The notes under the pieces are model-generated. The model saw only the letters and a list, made by a program, of their open reading frames with translations. It did not search any database and was not told where the DNA came from. A program made the position numbers and the translations under genes. DNA of 64,000 nt. Source: JAUMBM01 sp964645715. GTDB taxonomy: Bacteria; Bacteroidota; Bacteroidia; Chitinophagales; Saprospiraceae. Shown here one piece after another: positions 18,619-27,519 of the stretch (position 1 is the first letter of the stretch; each line of letters starts with the position of its first letter). The stretch covers positions 66,314-130,313 of the forward strand of contig CAZYAO010000005.1 of NCBI GenBank assembly GCA_964645715.1. The letters run 5' to 3'.

Positions 18619-18670
18619 ACGAGGTGCTTATTTTGGATTTTTTTTCAAAAATCTAAAACAAGCGCCTCGT
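18619..18670. terminator. Long hairpin after the TonB receptor
   Basis: Arms 18619-18642 and 18647-18670 pair almost fully, including an A/T-rich inner stem, with two mismatches and one G-T pair. It sits between converging genes. Confidence 0.55.
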
Positions 18671-18674
18671 TAAG

Positions 18675-18715
18675 ACACAATGGGGGGCAGCCGTCAAGGC
18701 TGCCCCCCATTGTGT
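18675..18715. terminator. Perfect 18-bp hairpin before the protease 3' end
   Basis: Arms 18675-18692 and 18698-18715 pair perfectly around a GTCAA loop. The gene on the minus strand ends at 18724, so it most likely ends that transcript. Confidence 0.65.
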
Positions 18716-18723
18716 TCCCTTTT

Positions 18724-19668
18724 TTACCAAATATACAACTTGCGCGCGGGATAATTAATTGACAGGCGAAACTGCGAGAGAAAGTCATACCCCAACAGGC
18801 CGTCAATCTGGTAGCCGGTTTGTGCCTGCAGGGGAGCAAAATCTATCTGCAGGAAAGTCATATCCATAGGAGGGCCATCCGGGCTGAGTTGCAATTGCGT
18901 CAGGCGAAGTCGCTCTGCCGACTGTTCAACCTTGTCGAGACCTCTCACTGTTTCTTGTTGCAGCATCGCCACCCAATCAGCCGGTAACTGCGCCAGTGCT
19001 TCCTTGTCGATAAGGTTGGATCCTGCGCCACTGTCAATTCCGAAACGAAGAACTTGGCTGCCAATGGTCATCCGGAGTACGGGCAGGTGCCCTTCAAATT
19101 CTATGTCCAGTTCTATACGGGCTGTCTGCAATTGGTGGAGCATGTTTTTTCGGGCAGGCAGCAACGCAAATAACTGCTCTTCATAATCGAGGTACAATTC
19201 TGCATCGCTGAACAACTCGGCGCCAATCAGTCCTGCAACCGCAGGGCCTTCAGCTTGCTTCAGGTGCTGCATGTCCAACGCCAGCAAAGAGAGCTGGCGA
19301 CGGCTCCTGCCAGCAAACTCGAACAGGCGCGCCTGTCCTGCTGTAAGCGATACAGACTCACTAAGTCCCTGGCCAGTCGTGATGCTTTGTTGCGCTACGG
19401 CAGTCTGAGCGGCATTGACGACCAGACAGGGAGCGCCGGTGTCGAGGATGTACCTGCCTGCCTGACCATTGAGTCGGCCTTCTACGACAATCAACCCTTT
19501 TTGCAGTTCAAACTGATGTGTGAGCTGCTCATAGTCAGAACTGCGTGCCTCAGTAGGCAGTTGGCGCGGAGGGATATTCAAAAAAGATATATCGTGCTGT
19601 GCCCACAACAAGCCAGTGCTGCAGATGAGCAGCAATGCAATTTGCCCTATTGAATACTTTGCAGACAT
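18724..19668 (-). CDS. Exported retropepsin-like aspartyl protease, two lobes
   Basis: After a signal peptide (about 1-24, ending LLWAQ) two retropepsin-like half-domains follow. The first has Asp76 in YILDTGAP and the second Asp212 in GIDSGAGSNLID. Each is followed by an (I/L)G-type segment (VAGLIGAELF; DGLLGYDFL). The first motif reads DTGAP where DTGAS or DTGAT is usual. The 314-residue protein could fold as a pepsin-like bilobed enzyme in a single chain; the substrate is unknown. ATG 19666-19668 puts the signal peptide at the N-terminus and follows a good promoter. Confidence 0.85.
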   Translation of the reverse strand: MSAKYSIGQIALLLICSTGLLWAQHDISFLNIPPRQLPTEARSSDYEQLTHQFELQKGLIVVEGRLNGQAGRYILDTGAPCLVVNAAQTAVAQQSITTGQGLSESVSLTAGQARLFEFAGRSRRQLSLLALDMQHLKQAEGPAVAGLIGAELFSDAELYLDYEEQLFALLPARKNMLHQLQTARIELDIEFEGHLPVLRMTIGSQVLRFGIDSGAGSNLIDKEALAQLPADWVAMLQQETVRGLDKVEQSAERLRLTQLQLSPDGPPMDMTFLQIDFAPLQAQTGYQIDGLLGYDFLSQFRLSINYPARKLYIW

Positions 19669-19713
19669 CGGCTTACTGTTTTCGATGGAGACAAGAATTT
19701 GGTGGCCGAATAC

Positions 19714-19744
19714 CAAAAGTAAGTGCTTTACAGCTTTTTTCCAA
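19714..19744 (-). promoter_or_regulatory. Promoter of the aspartyl protease gene
   Basis: The minus strand has TTG (19744-19742), 20 bases, then TACTTTTG (19721-19714), a full -33/-7 match about 45 bases before the ATG. Confidence 0.7.
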
Positions 19745-19862
19745 GTAAAATTAACACTGAGTTTAAAATTTGTTTACATTCAGTTAACATTGTTGTTCTC
19801 TTAGTGCGAAAAGGCGGGCACAAGGCTCAATTTTTTGGTTGTGACCGAAAGACGCAGAGAAG

Positions 19863-19888
19863 TCTCGTGATAAGACGAGATTTTTTTT
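19863..19888 (+). terminator. Terminator-like hairpin in the amidohydrolase leader
   Basis: TCTCGT and ACGAGA form a 6-bp stem with a 6-base loop, followed by eight Ts, 45 bases before the amidohydrolase start. No plus-strand gene precedes it, so it may be a leader attenuator. Confidence 0.5.
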
Positions 19889-19932
19889 GAATATTTGCCA
19901 CAGCGATATTGCAGCAAAAGAATCTTTGGATT

Positions 19933-21528
19933 ATGAAGCTAAGAGCACTACTAGTTGTTTGCGCCTTTGCAGCAGTTGCTGCGGCACCTCTGCGGGCGCA
20001 GATAGACCCTGCGCCCGATCGCCGACAGGGGGAAGGAGATGGACCATTTACACAGCTCATCATTCGTGGGGTTACGCTTATCAATAGTACCGGTGCACCG
20101 CCGCTGGGTCCTGTCGATGTGGTGGTTGAGGGCAACAGGATTGTAGAAGTGAGGACAGTCGGCTACCCGGGCGTGGAGATTAAGGCCAGCAGTAGGCCCG
20201 TACTCAAACCCGGTGGTAAAGAGGTAGACGCATCTGGTATGTATCTGCTGCCAGGTTTCGTAGATATGCACGGGCATATTGGAGGCAGGGCGCAAGGAGC
20301 TGAGGCAGAGTATGTTTTCAAACTATGGATGGCACATGGCATTACAACGATTCGCGATCCCAGTTGCGGCAACGGGCTCAACTGGGTGCTGTCGCACAAG
20401 GAGCGAAGTCGTAAAAATGAAATTGTAGCTCCCCGGATACATGCGTATACGGTATTCGGACAGGGGCGGGATGAGCCCTTCCGCAAGCAGGAGGAGGCAC
20501 GGGAATGGGTGCGTCAAAATGCGGCCAAGGGCGCTGACGGGATTAAGTTTTTTGGTGCTCCGCCGGATATTATGGCAGCTGCACTGGAGGAGAATCGGCG
20601 CCTGGGACTTCGCTCTGCCTGCCACCATGCCCAGCTCGACGTTGCACGCTGGAACGTGCTCAACAGCGCACGCAGCGGGCTTACTTCCATGGAACACTGG
20701 TATGGACTGCCGGAAGCATTGTTTACGGACCGCACCGTACAGGACTACCCGGCAGACTACAACTACCAAAACGAGCAGCATCGGTTTGAGCAGGCGGGCA
20801 GACTCTGGAAGCAGGCTGCACCGCCTTTTAGCGATCACTGGAATAAGGTGATGAACGAACTCATCTCGCTCGATTTTACCCTCGATCCAACTTTCAATAT
20901 TTATGAAGCTAGCCGGGATTTGATGCGGGCACGGCGTGCAGAGTGGCATGAGGAATACACTATGCCCAGCCTGTGGCGCTTTTATCAACCCAGCCGGATT
21001 TCCCACGGTTCTTACTGGCACTCCTGGGGCACCGAACAGGAGGTGGCCTGGCGCGAAAATTATCGCCTCTGGATGACGTTTGTCAATGAGTACAAGAACA
21101 GGGGAGGAAGGGTAACTGCTGGTTCTGACTCCGGATTCATCTACCAATTGTACGGCTTTGCTTATATCCGTGAACTGGAATTATTGCGGGAGGCGGGCTT
21201 TCATCCACTGGAGGTCATTCGTGCAGCCACGCTGGCAGGCGCCGAGGCACTGGGTGTCGATGAAGAGATTGGTTCTATTGAACCGGGAAAACTAGCCGAT
21301 ATGATTCTTATTGATCAGAATCCCCTGCAGAATTTTCAGCTATTGTACGGTACAGGGGCTATCCAACTTACAGAGGACAACCAGATTATCCGTGCGGGGG
21401 GTGTTCGCTATACGATAAAAGATGGCGTCATCTATGATGCCAAACAATTGCTTGCTGATGTACGCGAGATGGTGCGTGCGTCAAAGACGCGGGATGATTT
21501 TGAGATAAAGCAACCCGGACAAGAATAA
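19933..21528 (+). CDS. Exported amidohydrolase
   Basis: ATG 19933 gives a 531-residue protein with a clear signal peptide (about 1-23, ending APLRAQ); an ATG 24 bases upstream would only lengthen its N-terminus. The amidohydrolase-superfamily barrel is marked by LPGFVDMHGHIGG (the metal-binding HxH), SACHHAQLDVARW, SMEHWYGLP and VTAGSDSGF (the metal Asp). The ending IGSIEPGKLADMILIDQNPL is typical of the imidazolonepropionase-like branch. It probably hydrolyses a C-N bond in the periplasm, but the substrate is not evident; cyclic dipeptides or amides are possible. Confidence 0.9.
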   Translation: MKLRALLVVCAFAAVAAAPLRAQIDPAPDRRQGEGDGPFTQLIIRGVTLINSTGAPPLGPVDVVVEGNRIVEVRTVGYPGVEIKASSRPVLKPGGKEVDASGMYLLPGFVDMHGHIGGRAQGAEAEYVFKLWMAHGITTIRDPSCGNGLNWVLSHKERSRKNEIVAPRIHAYTVFGQGRDEPFRKQEEAREWVRQNAAKGADGIKFFGAPPDIMAAALEENRRLGLRSACHHAQLDVARWNVLNSARSGLTSMEHWYGLPEALFTDRTVQDYPADYNYQNEQHRFEQAGRLWKQAAPPFSDHWNKVMNELISLDFTLDPTFNIYEASRDLMRARRAEWHEEYTMPSLWRFYQPSRISHGSYWHSWGTEQEVAWRENYRLWMTFVNEYKNRGGRVTAGSDSGFIYQLYGFAYIRELELLREAGFHPLEVIRAATLAGAEALGVDEEIGSIEPGKLADMILIDQNPLQNFQLLYGTGAIQLTEDNQIIRAGGVRYTIKDGVIYDAKQLLADVREMVRASKTRDDFEIKQPGQE

Positions 21529-21531
21529 GTG

Positions 21532-21561
21532 CGTTGGGGCTGCCAGCAGGCAGCCCCAACG
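21532..21561. terminator. Bidirectional hairpin between converging genes
   Basis: A perfect 13-bp G/C-rich stem (21532-21544 with 21549-21561) has a 4-base loop and fills the space between two stop codons. Confidence 0.7.
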
Positions 21562-21562
21562 G

Positions 21563-22765
21563 TTACAAACCCTCGAGGGCCTGTTCAATATCAAGGATAA
21601 TGTCCTCTGCTTCTTCTATGCCCACCGACATGCGCAGTAGGTTGGCAGTGATGCCTTCACTTTCGCGAATGTCCTGCGGGATGTTGCGGTGCGACATACT
21701 GGCAGGATGCATGACGAGGGTGTCCACGTCTCCAAAAGTTGCTGCTATGGTGGCTAATTTTAGTCGGTTCATAAAAGCCATAGCAGCAGCTTCACCGCCA
21801 CGGACGGCAAAACTCAGCATACCACCACCTCCCAGCATCTGCTGTTCGATGATTGATCGGTCGGGGTGGCTGTGCAGACCCGGGTAATTGACCTGCTCCA
21901 CCGCCGGATGTTTTTCAAGGAAAAGTGCGAGCTGCTGTGCATTGGCAGTATGTTGGCGCATCCTGATTCCCAGCGTTTTTAGCCCATTGTGCAGCAGCCA
22001 GGCGTCCCAGGGATTAGCGTTCCAGCCCATAAGCCGCAATACGGGTAGTAAACGGGTGTTGATCAGTGTGGCATCGCTGCCTACGATGGCTCCGGCGATA
22101 GCGTTGCCATGACCGTTGAGGTATTTGGTGGCAGAGTGGGCTACCAGATCAATCCCCGATAGCAGGGGGCGTTGTATGGCAGGACTACACAATGTATTGT
22201 CAGCCAGTGTATAACAATCATACCGGCGGGCAAGTTGGGCCAGAGCGGCGAGATCTACGCAGCGCAGGACAGGATTGGCGGGTGTTTCCAGATAGATTAT
22301 GCCAATCTCTGGCCGGTCCTTCAGTAGTTGTTCGACAGCCCCCAGATCGCGCAGGTCGTTGAAATAAGTGGTAATCTGCATGGGTTGCAGCACTTTTTGC
22401 ATGAGCTCGGTAGTGCCGCCGTATAGATCGCGCTGGCTGAGTATGGCCTGTCCGGGCCTCAGGAGTGCGATGATGGGCAGGGCAATGGCTGCCATGCCGC
22501 TGCCTGTGAGGAGCGCTGCCGCTTGCACATCACTACCGTAGGACTCCAAGCGGGCAATTTTTTCAGCCACCGCATCTACCGTGGGATTGCCAAAACGACC
22601 ATAAATGTAGCCCGATTGTTCGCCTGCAAAAATATCGCGGCCGGCTTCTGCAGAAGGAAAACTGAAAGCTGACAGGGCGTAAATAGGCAATTGATGGGCG
22701 GGGGTGGTTATGGGATCATCAGGATTTATGGTACAATTTGTATTAAAATGAGAACCTTTTTTCAT
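21563..22765 (-). CDS. Trans-sulfuration PLP enzyme (cystathionine/methionine gamma-lyase family)
   Basis: This 400-residue enzyme belongs to the Cys/Met metabolism PLP family. It has YGRFGNPTVDAVAEKIARLE, the cofactor-stacking region LTGSGMAAI, LADNTLCSP and the Schiff-base Lys214 in HSATKYLNGHG. Family members include cystathionine gamma-synthase, cystathionine gamma-lyase, methionine gamma-lyase and O-acetylhomoserine sulfhydrylase; sequence alone does not decide. A cystathionine beta-synthase gene at 38 kb makes cystathionine gamma-lyase a reasonable guess. Confidence 0.92.
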   Translation of the reverse strand: MKKGSHFNTNCTINPDDPITTPAHQLPIYALSAFSFPSAEAGRDIFAGEQSGYIYGRFGNPTVDAVAEKIARLESYGSDVQAAALLTGSGMAAIALPIIALLRPGQAILSQRDLYGGTTELMQKVLQPMQITTYFNDLRDLGAVEQLLKDRPEIGIIYLETPANPVLRCVDLAALAQLARRYDCYTLADNTLCSPAIQRPLLSGIDLVAHSATKYLNGHGNAIAGAIVGSDATLINTRLLPVLRLMGWNANPWDAWLLHNGLKTLGIRMRQHTANAQQLALFLEKHPAVEQVNYPGLHSHPDRSIIEQQMLGGGGMLSFAVRGGEAAAMAFMNRLKLATIAATFGDVDTLVMHPASMSHRNIPQDIRESEGITANLLRMSVGIEEAEDIILDIEQALEGL

Positions 22766-22907
22766 ATCATTTGTTTTTATACGTGTTTGTCAACGGCTAC
22801 ACAGGCAACATCAGGACTGCTGTTTGCGGTTATAAAACCAGCTTGTAAGTCACATTTGGGTATGTAATTATCAACTTTTTTGACAGGATTTTTTAAATTT
22901 TTTATGT

Positions 22908-22915
22908 TAATTTTG
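22908..22915 (+). promoter_or_regulatory. -7 box for the pseudouridine synthase gene
   Basis: TAATTTTG matches the -7 consensus. A TTTG lies 25 bases before it, longer than the usual spacing. The leader would be about 90 bases. Confidence 0.45.
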
Positions 22916-23016
22916 CCCGCTTTACCAAAAAAATCTGCCTGAGACAAGGATCTAGCCACACAAAGGCTAAGCTACCCCAAAGAGCATCCGGCAAATCCTG
23001 TTGTATCATAAAACGT

Positions 23017-24066
23017 ATGTCAGAAAACCAGCTTATTCAGGAAGATTTTGCCGATGACGATTACTATCGGCATATAGCCATCACCGTTGATGCTAACCAG
23101 TCATCGCTGCGCATTGATAAATTTTTGTTCAACCGCATGGAAGGGGTATCCCGCAATCGTATACAAAACGCGATTCGCTCGGGATCTGTGCTGGTGAATG
23201 GGGTAGAGGTCAAACCCAACCACAAAATCAAGGGCGGCGAGCAAATATCCATTGTACTTCCCCGGCCAATGGAGGACTATCGGCTGGTGGCGCAGAATAT
23301 ACCGCTGGATATACGGTACGAAGATGAAGATGTGCTGATTGTACACAAGGCAGCAGGTATGGTGGTGCATCCCGGCGTCGGCCATGCCCGTGGGACGTTG
23401 GTGAATGCGCTGGCCTATCATTTTGGCAAAGAGCTGCCGGTGATGGAAGGCAACTCTGAAGACAGGGTTGGACTGGTGCACAGAATTGACAAGAACACTT
23501 CAGGTCTGATGGTGGTAGCCAAGAATGACTATGCGCTGGCGCACCTCGCCAAGCAGTTTTACAATCATACCATAGAAAGGACGTACTATGCATTGGTATG
23601 GGGGGAGCCAGAACCGGAAGAAGGTACTATAAATGCGCATCTGGACAGAGATCCCCGCTTTCGGCAGCGGTTTAAGGCCTTCCCCGATGGATCGCAGGGA
23701 AAGTGGGCCGTAACACACTACAAGACGCTCGAAAAGTTGTATTATGTAAGTTTGGTGCAGTGTAAGCTCGAAACGGGTCGCACGCACCAGATTCGTGTGC
23801 ATATGCAGCACATTGGTCACCCGCTTTTCAGCGACGACCGATACGGAGGTGACCGAATCATCAAAGGTACGGTCTACAGTCGCTACAAAGAGTTTGTCGA
23901 CAAAGTGTTCTTCATTTTGCCTCGGCACGCTCTGCATGCCAAGTCGCTGGGTTTTGAGCACCCGCGCACGGGTAAGTGGATGCAGTTTGAGTCTGAGCTT
24001 CCGGAAGATTTCAGCCAGGCGTTACAGGCTTGGCGTGCTTATCTGGCTCAGCGAAAGGGGGGCTAA
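23017..24066 (+). CDS. RluA/RluD-family pseudouridine synthase
   Basis: The 349-residue protein has an N-terminal S4 RNA-binding domain (about 30-82, LRIDKFLFNRMEGVSRNRI to VNGVEVKPNHKIKGG) and a catalytic domain with the signature VHRIDKNTSGLMVVAKN carrying catalytic Asp158. The motifs RTHQIRVHMQHIGHPLF and RHALHAKSLGFEHPRTG are conserved in the family. Domain order and length best match RluD, which modifies helix 69 of 23S rRNA, but RluA-type relatives are hard to separate by eye. Confidence 0.93.
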   Translation: MSENQLIQEDFADDDYYRHIAITVDANQSSLRIDKFLFNRMEGVSRNRIQNAIRSGSVLVNGVEVKPNHKIKGGEQISIVLPRPMEDYRLVAQNIPLDIRYEDEDVLIVHKAAGMVVHPGVGHARGTLVNALAYHFGKELPVMEGNSEDRVGLVHRIDKNTSGLMVVAKNDYALAHLAKQFYNHTIERTYYALVWGEPEPEEGTINAHLDRDPRFRQRFKAFPDGSQGKWAVTHYKTLEKLYYVSLVQCKLETGRTHQIRVHMQHIGHPLFSDDRYGGDRIIKGTVYSRYKEFVDKVFFILPRHALHAKSLGFEHPRTGKWMQFESELPEDFSQALQAWRAYLAQRKGG

Positions 24067-24099
24067 TAGAACAATTTTGCTGATTTTCTGACGAGTGTT

Positions 24100-24135
24100 C
24101 CATATACGTGGCCCTTGAGATCGTACCGGAGCCTG
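24100..24135. repeat. Degenerate copy of the prmC 3' end
   Basis: This sequence, just beyond the prmC stop, resembles the coding segment 24169-24209 with a few substitutions and small gaps. Shared blocks are ATACGTGGC, CCTTG and AGATCG. Confidence 0.6.
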
Positions 24136-24150
24136 TCAATTCCACAATTT

Positions 24151-25014
24151 TTAAGATTTCAAGGCGCGCCACATACGTGGCTTGCCTTGCAGATCGGACC
24201 GCAGCACTGCGTGCTGAAACGGTTGACATTCCGGCAGACTGCTGAGTTTATCTGCATAGTACTCGCTGCATTCAAAAAACAAATATCCGCCGGGTAGCAG
24301 GGCAGTAGCTGCAAAAGTCATAATCTTCCTGTAAAAGTATAAAGGGTCATCATTGCCAGTAAAAAGCGCCATGGCCGGCTCAAAATCTACTACCTGTGCA
24401 GGCATGGAAGCGGCTTCGGACTGCAGGATATAGGGTGGGTTGCTCACGATAAAATCATAACGGCCAGGCGCTGCAAACGGTTGAGGAATACCAGCAGGAT
24501 TGGTTATATCGCCCAGCCAGCAATCGACGTTTAGCTTGAGGGCAAGAGCATTATCACTGGCGGTCTGCAGTGCCTGTGGACTCGCGTCCATAGCTTCGAC
24601 TGTCCAGTCCGGCAGATGTCGCTTACAGGCAAGGGCGATACAGCCGCTGCCAGTACCGATGTCCAGCAGGCGAGGGGAGTAGGGGGTAGTATAGCCTTTA
24701 GCGGTTGTGATGACCCAGTTGACAAGCTCTTCAGTTTCAGGCCGCGGAATGAGTACGGACGGATTGACAGACAGCCTGAAGTCGTAAAAGTAGGCTTCGC
24801 CCAGTACGTATTGGACAGGCGCGCCTTGCAGTAAGTCTACTAACACGCTGTCAAGCCATTGCTGCTGCGCAGCATCGTAGGTACTTTCGGGCGAAAGCCC
24901 GCCACCTGCCTCTATTTTTTCAAAAACCAAACGCGCCACGGATCGCGCCTCGCGCTCACCGAGCAGCGGCTGCAGTTGGTACTGGAAAAAATGTCTGTAT
25001 GTGCGAATATTCAT
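24151..25014 (-). CDS. prmC: Release factor glutamine methyltransferase
   Basis: PrmC methylates the Gln of the GGQ motif in peptide-release factors RF1 and RF2. The 287-residue protein has an N-terminal helical domain and a Rossmann methylase with LLDIGTGSGCIAL and the catalytic FIVSNPPYIL. PRPETEELVNW is typical of PrmC. Nine bases separate it from the nspC-like gene upstream, so the two are probably co-transcribed. Its 3' end is echoed in the following intergenic sequence. Confidence 0.95.
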   Translation of the reverse strand: MNIRTYRHFFQYQLQPLLGEREARSVARLVFEKIEAGGGLSPESTYDAAQQQWLDSVLVDLLQGAPVQYVLGEAYFYDFRLSVNPSVLIPRPETEELVNWVITTAKGYTTPYSPRLLDIGTGSGCIALACKRHLPDWTVEAMDASPQALQTASDNALALKLNVDCWLGDITNPAGIPQPFAAPGRYDFIVSNPPYILQSEAASMPAQVVDFEPAMALFTGNDDPLYFYRKIMTFAATALLPGGYLFFECSEYYADKLSSLPECQPFQHAVLRSDLQGKPRMWRALKS

Positions 25015-25023
25015 AGCAGCATG

Positions 25024-26187
25024 CTAGGATAAGCGCGACTTGAAATCTTCATAACCAAATACCCGTACCTGTTCAAGTTGGCCGTCACCATGCAGCAGGC
25101 ATATTGACGGATGTTTCACGCCGTTAAAAGTGGTCGTTTTTACCATGGTGTAGTGGATCATATCTTCGAAAACCAGGGTATCACCAATGTTGAGCGGCTG
25201 GTCAAAACTATAGGCTTCCATAAAATCGCCAGCCAGACAGCTGACGCCGCCAATGCGGTAGGCTGCTGCCCCTGGAGCAGGCGGGTCTACAGCCCGATGA
25301 ATGGTACCTTGCGTATCAATTGCATAGAGTCGTGGCCTGTAGGGCATTTCGAGGGTGTCCGGCATGTGAGCAGTGAAAGAAATATCGGTGATGGCTGTTT
25401 TGACACCGCCATTGTCGATGATATCTAGCACCCTGCTCACGAGCACACCCGTCTGCCAGGCGACAGCTGAACCTGGTTCCAGAATGACCGTCAGCTGCGG
25501 ATGCCTTTGGCGGAAGGCAAGTAGTGCAGCGATCAACGTATCCTGTGCATAGCCATCGCGTGTCATAAGGTGTCCGCCGCCAAAATTTACCCACTTGAGG
25601 CGAGGCAGGTAGCGGCCAAAAGTTTTTTCAAAAGCTTCAATGAGCCCTGCCGAGGCGTCAGCAGTAGATTCGCAGAGCGTATGGCAGTGCATTCCTTCCA
25701 CCCAGTCCGGCAATTCATCTATATTGGCCGCCAGTTCGCCCAGACGGCTCTGAGGGGAGGCAGGGTTGTAGAGATCGGTCTGTACATCAGAAAACACCGG
25801 ATTTACGCGCAGTCCCACAGAAACGCCTGCCGCCGCTGCACGGGCTCCATAGTGTTCCAACTGTCTGAGGGAGTTGAAAGTGATATGGCTGCTGTAGCCC
25901 AGCAGTACATCAAATTCTTCCGGGAAGTAGGCTGGCGAATACGTGTGCGCTTTACAGCCCATTTCCTCAAAAATGAGCCGAGCCTCATGCAGAGAACTGG
26001 CAGTTGCCCCGCTGAGATACTGGCCTACCAGCGGGAATACCCGCCACATGGAGAATGCTTTGAGTGCCAGAATAATTTCAGCGCCCGACGCAGCCTGCAC
26101 GCCCGCCATCAGGCGAAGGTTGCTGAGCAGCCGCTCTTCTTCCAGCACAAAGGCAGGGCTGGGCACAGTACGTAAGTCAATGGACAT
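25024..26187 (-). CDS. nspC: Carboxynorspermidine decarboxylase
   Basis: NspC decarboxylates carboxynorspermidine or carboxyspermidine to the polyamine, as the second step of the alternative spermidine route. The 387-residue product is a fold-III PLP enzyme with Lys43 in ILALKAFSMW, the HCHTLCES segment, WVNFGGGHLMT, ILEPGSAVAW, and the C-terminal barrel with the GGVSCLAGDF motif. The length and these motifs match NspC better than diaminopimelate or arginine decarboxylases. The partner dehydrogenase lies directly upstream in the same direction, beyond a strong terminator. Confidence 0.94.
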   Translation of the reverse strand: MSIDLRTVPSPAFVLEEERLLSNLRLMAGVQAASGAEIILALKAFSMWRVFPLVGQYLSGATASSLHEARLIFEEMGCKAHTYSPAYFPEEFDVLLGYSSHITFNSLRQLEHYGARAAAAGVSVGLRVNPVFSDVQTDLYNPASPQSRLGELAANIDELPDWVEGMHCHTLCESTADASAGLIEAFEKTFGRYLPRLKWVNFGGGHLMTRDGYAQDTLIAALLAFRQRHPQLTVILEPGSAVAWQTGVLVSRVLDIIDNGGVKTAITDISFTAHMPDTLEMPYRPRLYAIDTQGTIHRAVDPPAPGAAAYRIGGVSCLAGDFMEAYSFDQPLNIGDTLVFEDMIHYTMVKTTTFNGVKHPSICLLHGDGQLEQVRVFGYEDFKSRLS

Positions 26188-26203
26188 AAGTATGCTTCCT
26201 TTG

Positions 26204-26265
26204 AAAAAAGCAGGCTGTCCTGATTTTGGCGGCCACAGCCGCCAAAATCAGGACAGCCTGCTTTT
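26204..26265 (-). terminator. 28-bp perfect hairpin terminator of the dehydrogenase gene
   Basis: Arms 26206-26233 and 26238-26265 pair perfectly around CACA. On the minus strand the stem is followed by a run of Ts (opposite A at 26204-26209). The tip reads TTTGGCGGC/GCCGCCAAA, the core shared by several hairpins in the window. Confidence 0.8.
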
Positions 26266-26275
26266 GCGTATCTTG

Positions 26276-27484
26276 TTAATACGTAAACTCGAGGTCACCA
26301 TCAACCTCCTCGTGCCAGGGAAGTCCGTGAGCTCCCAATACATCAAGGAAAGGATCCGGATTAAACTCCTCGACATTTTTGACACCTGTACCAGACCACA
26401 AGCCCTTGAGCATCATCATTGCACCCGTCATGGCAGGTACGCCGGTGGTATAGCTCACGCCCTGTGTACCCGTTTCCTGATAGGCAAGCTGATGAAAACA
26501 GTTATTCCAGATATAGTAAGTTCTCTCCTTACCATCTTTGATACCTTTGATGCGACAGCCGATGCTGGTCTGACCGGTGTAATTTTCACCTAGTTCGCCG
26601 GGATCGGGTAGTACCGCCTTGAGAAATTCGAGTGGTACGATATCCATTCCCTTGTAGTTGATCGGTTCGATGCCTGCCATACCAATGTTCTGTATGACCC
26701 GAAGGTGCGTCAGGTATTCATCGCCGAAAGTCATCCAGAAGCGGGCACGCTTGAGCGTAGGATAATTTTTGACGAGACTTTCCAGTTCTTCGTGATAAAT
26801 CAGGTAAGACTTTTTGGGGCCGATGTCAGGATAATTGATCATCATGCTGACCTCATGCGGTTCCGTTTCCACCCACTCACCATTTTCGTAGTAGCGACCC
26901 TTTTGGGTGATTTCCCGAATATTGATTTCCGGATTGAAGTTGGTGGCAAAAGCCTTTCCATGGCTGCCGGCATTGGCATCAATAATATCCAGGTAGTGAA
27001 TTTCGTCAAAAAAATGCTTGACTGCGCGGGCGGTAAAAACACCTGTAACGCCCGGATCAAAGCCACAACCCAGAACGGCGAGCAGGCCTTTTTCGCGGAA
27101 GCGCTCCTGATAGGCCCACTGCCAGCTGTATTCAAATTTGGCCACATCTTTGGGCTCGTAGTTGGCTGTGTCCAGGTAATGAACACCTGCTTCGAGGCAG
27201 GCCTCCATGATGGTAAGATCCTGATACGGTAGCGCTACATGTATGACCATGACGGGCTGATAGCTTCGGATGAGGGTCACCAACTCGGGAATGTTTTCTG
27301 CATCGACAGCGGCTGTTTCAATGGTATAGCCGATATCTTTCTTGACGGCTGCTGCAATCTCGTCACATTTGCGAACTGTCCGGCTGGCCAGCATGATGCC
27401 CGAAAACACATCCGGATGTTGGGCACATTTGTAAGCGACAACTCTTCCGACGCCTCCGGCGCCGATAATCATTACTTTTGACAT
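26276..27484 (-). CDS. Carboxynorspermidine/carboxyspermidine dehydrogenase (saccharopine-dehydrogenase-like)
   Basis: The enzyme reductively joins aspartate semialdehyde to a diamine (diaminopropane or putrescine). The 402-residue protein from ATG 27484 starts with a Rossmann nucleotide site, VMIIGAGGVGRVVAYKCAQ. It then has the saccharopine-dehydrogenase-like segments VIHVALPYQDLTIMEACL, YLDTANYEP and LGCGFDPGVTGVFTARA. The upstream extension of the frame to 27628 is not family-like. The adjacent nspC gene supports the polyamine assignment over saccharopine metabolism. Confidence 0.93.
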   Translation of the reverse strand: MSKVMIIGAGGVGRVVAYKCAQHPDVFSGIMLASRTVRKCDEIAAAVKKDIGYTIETAAVDAENIPELVTLIRSYQPVMVIHVALPYQDLTIMEACLEAGVHYLDTANYEPKDVAKFEYSWQWAYQERFREKGLLAVLGCGFDPGVTGVFTARAVKHFFDEIHYLDIIDANAGSHGKAFATNFNPEINIREITQKGRYYENGEWVETEPHEVSMMINYPDIGPKKSYLIYHEELESLVKNYPTLKRARFWMTFGDEYLTHLRVIQNIGMAGIEPINYKGMDIVPLEFLKAVLPDPGELGENYTGQTSIGCRIKGIKDGKERTYYIWNNCFHQLAYQETGTQGVSYTTGVPAMTGAMMMLKGLWSGTGVKNVEEFNPDPFLDVLGAHGLPWHEEVDGDLEFTY

Positions 27485-27519
27485 GAACTTCAGGATTAAT
27501 CTTGTTTTGCAAAGCGGCA

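Noticed and set aside
22777..22959. 60-codon leftward frame upstream of the trans-sulfuration gene
   Set aside because: It overlaps the promoter region of the pseudouridine synthase gene and shows no recognisable sequence.
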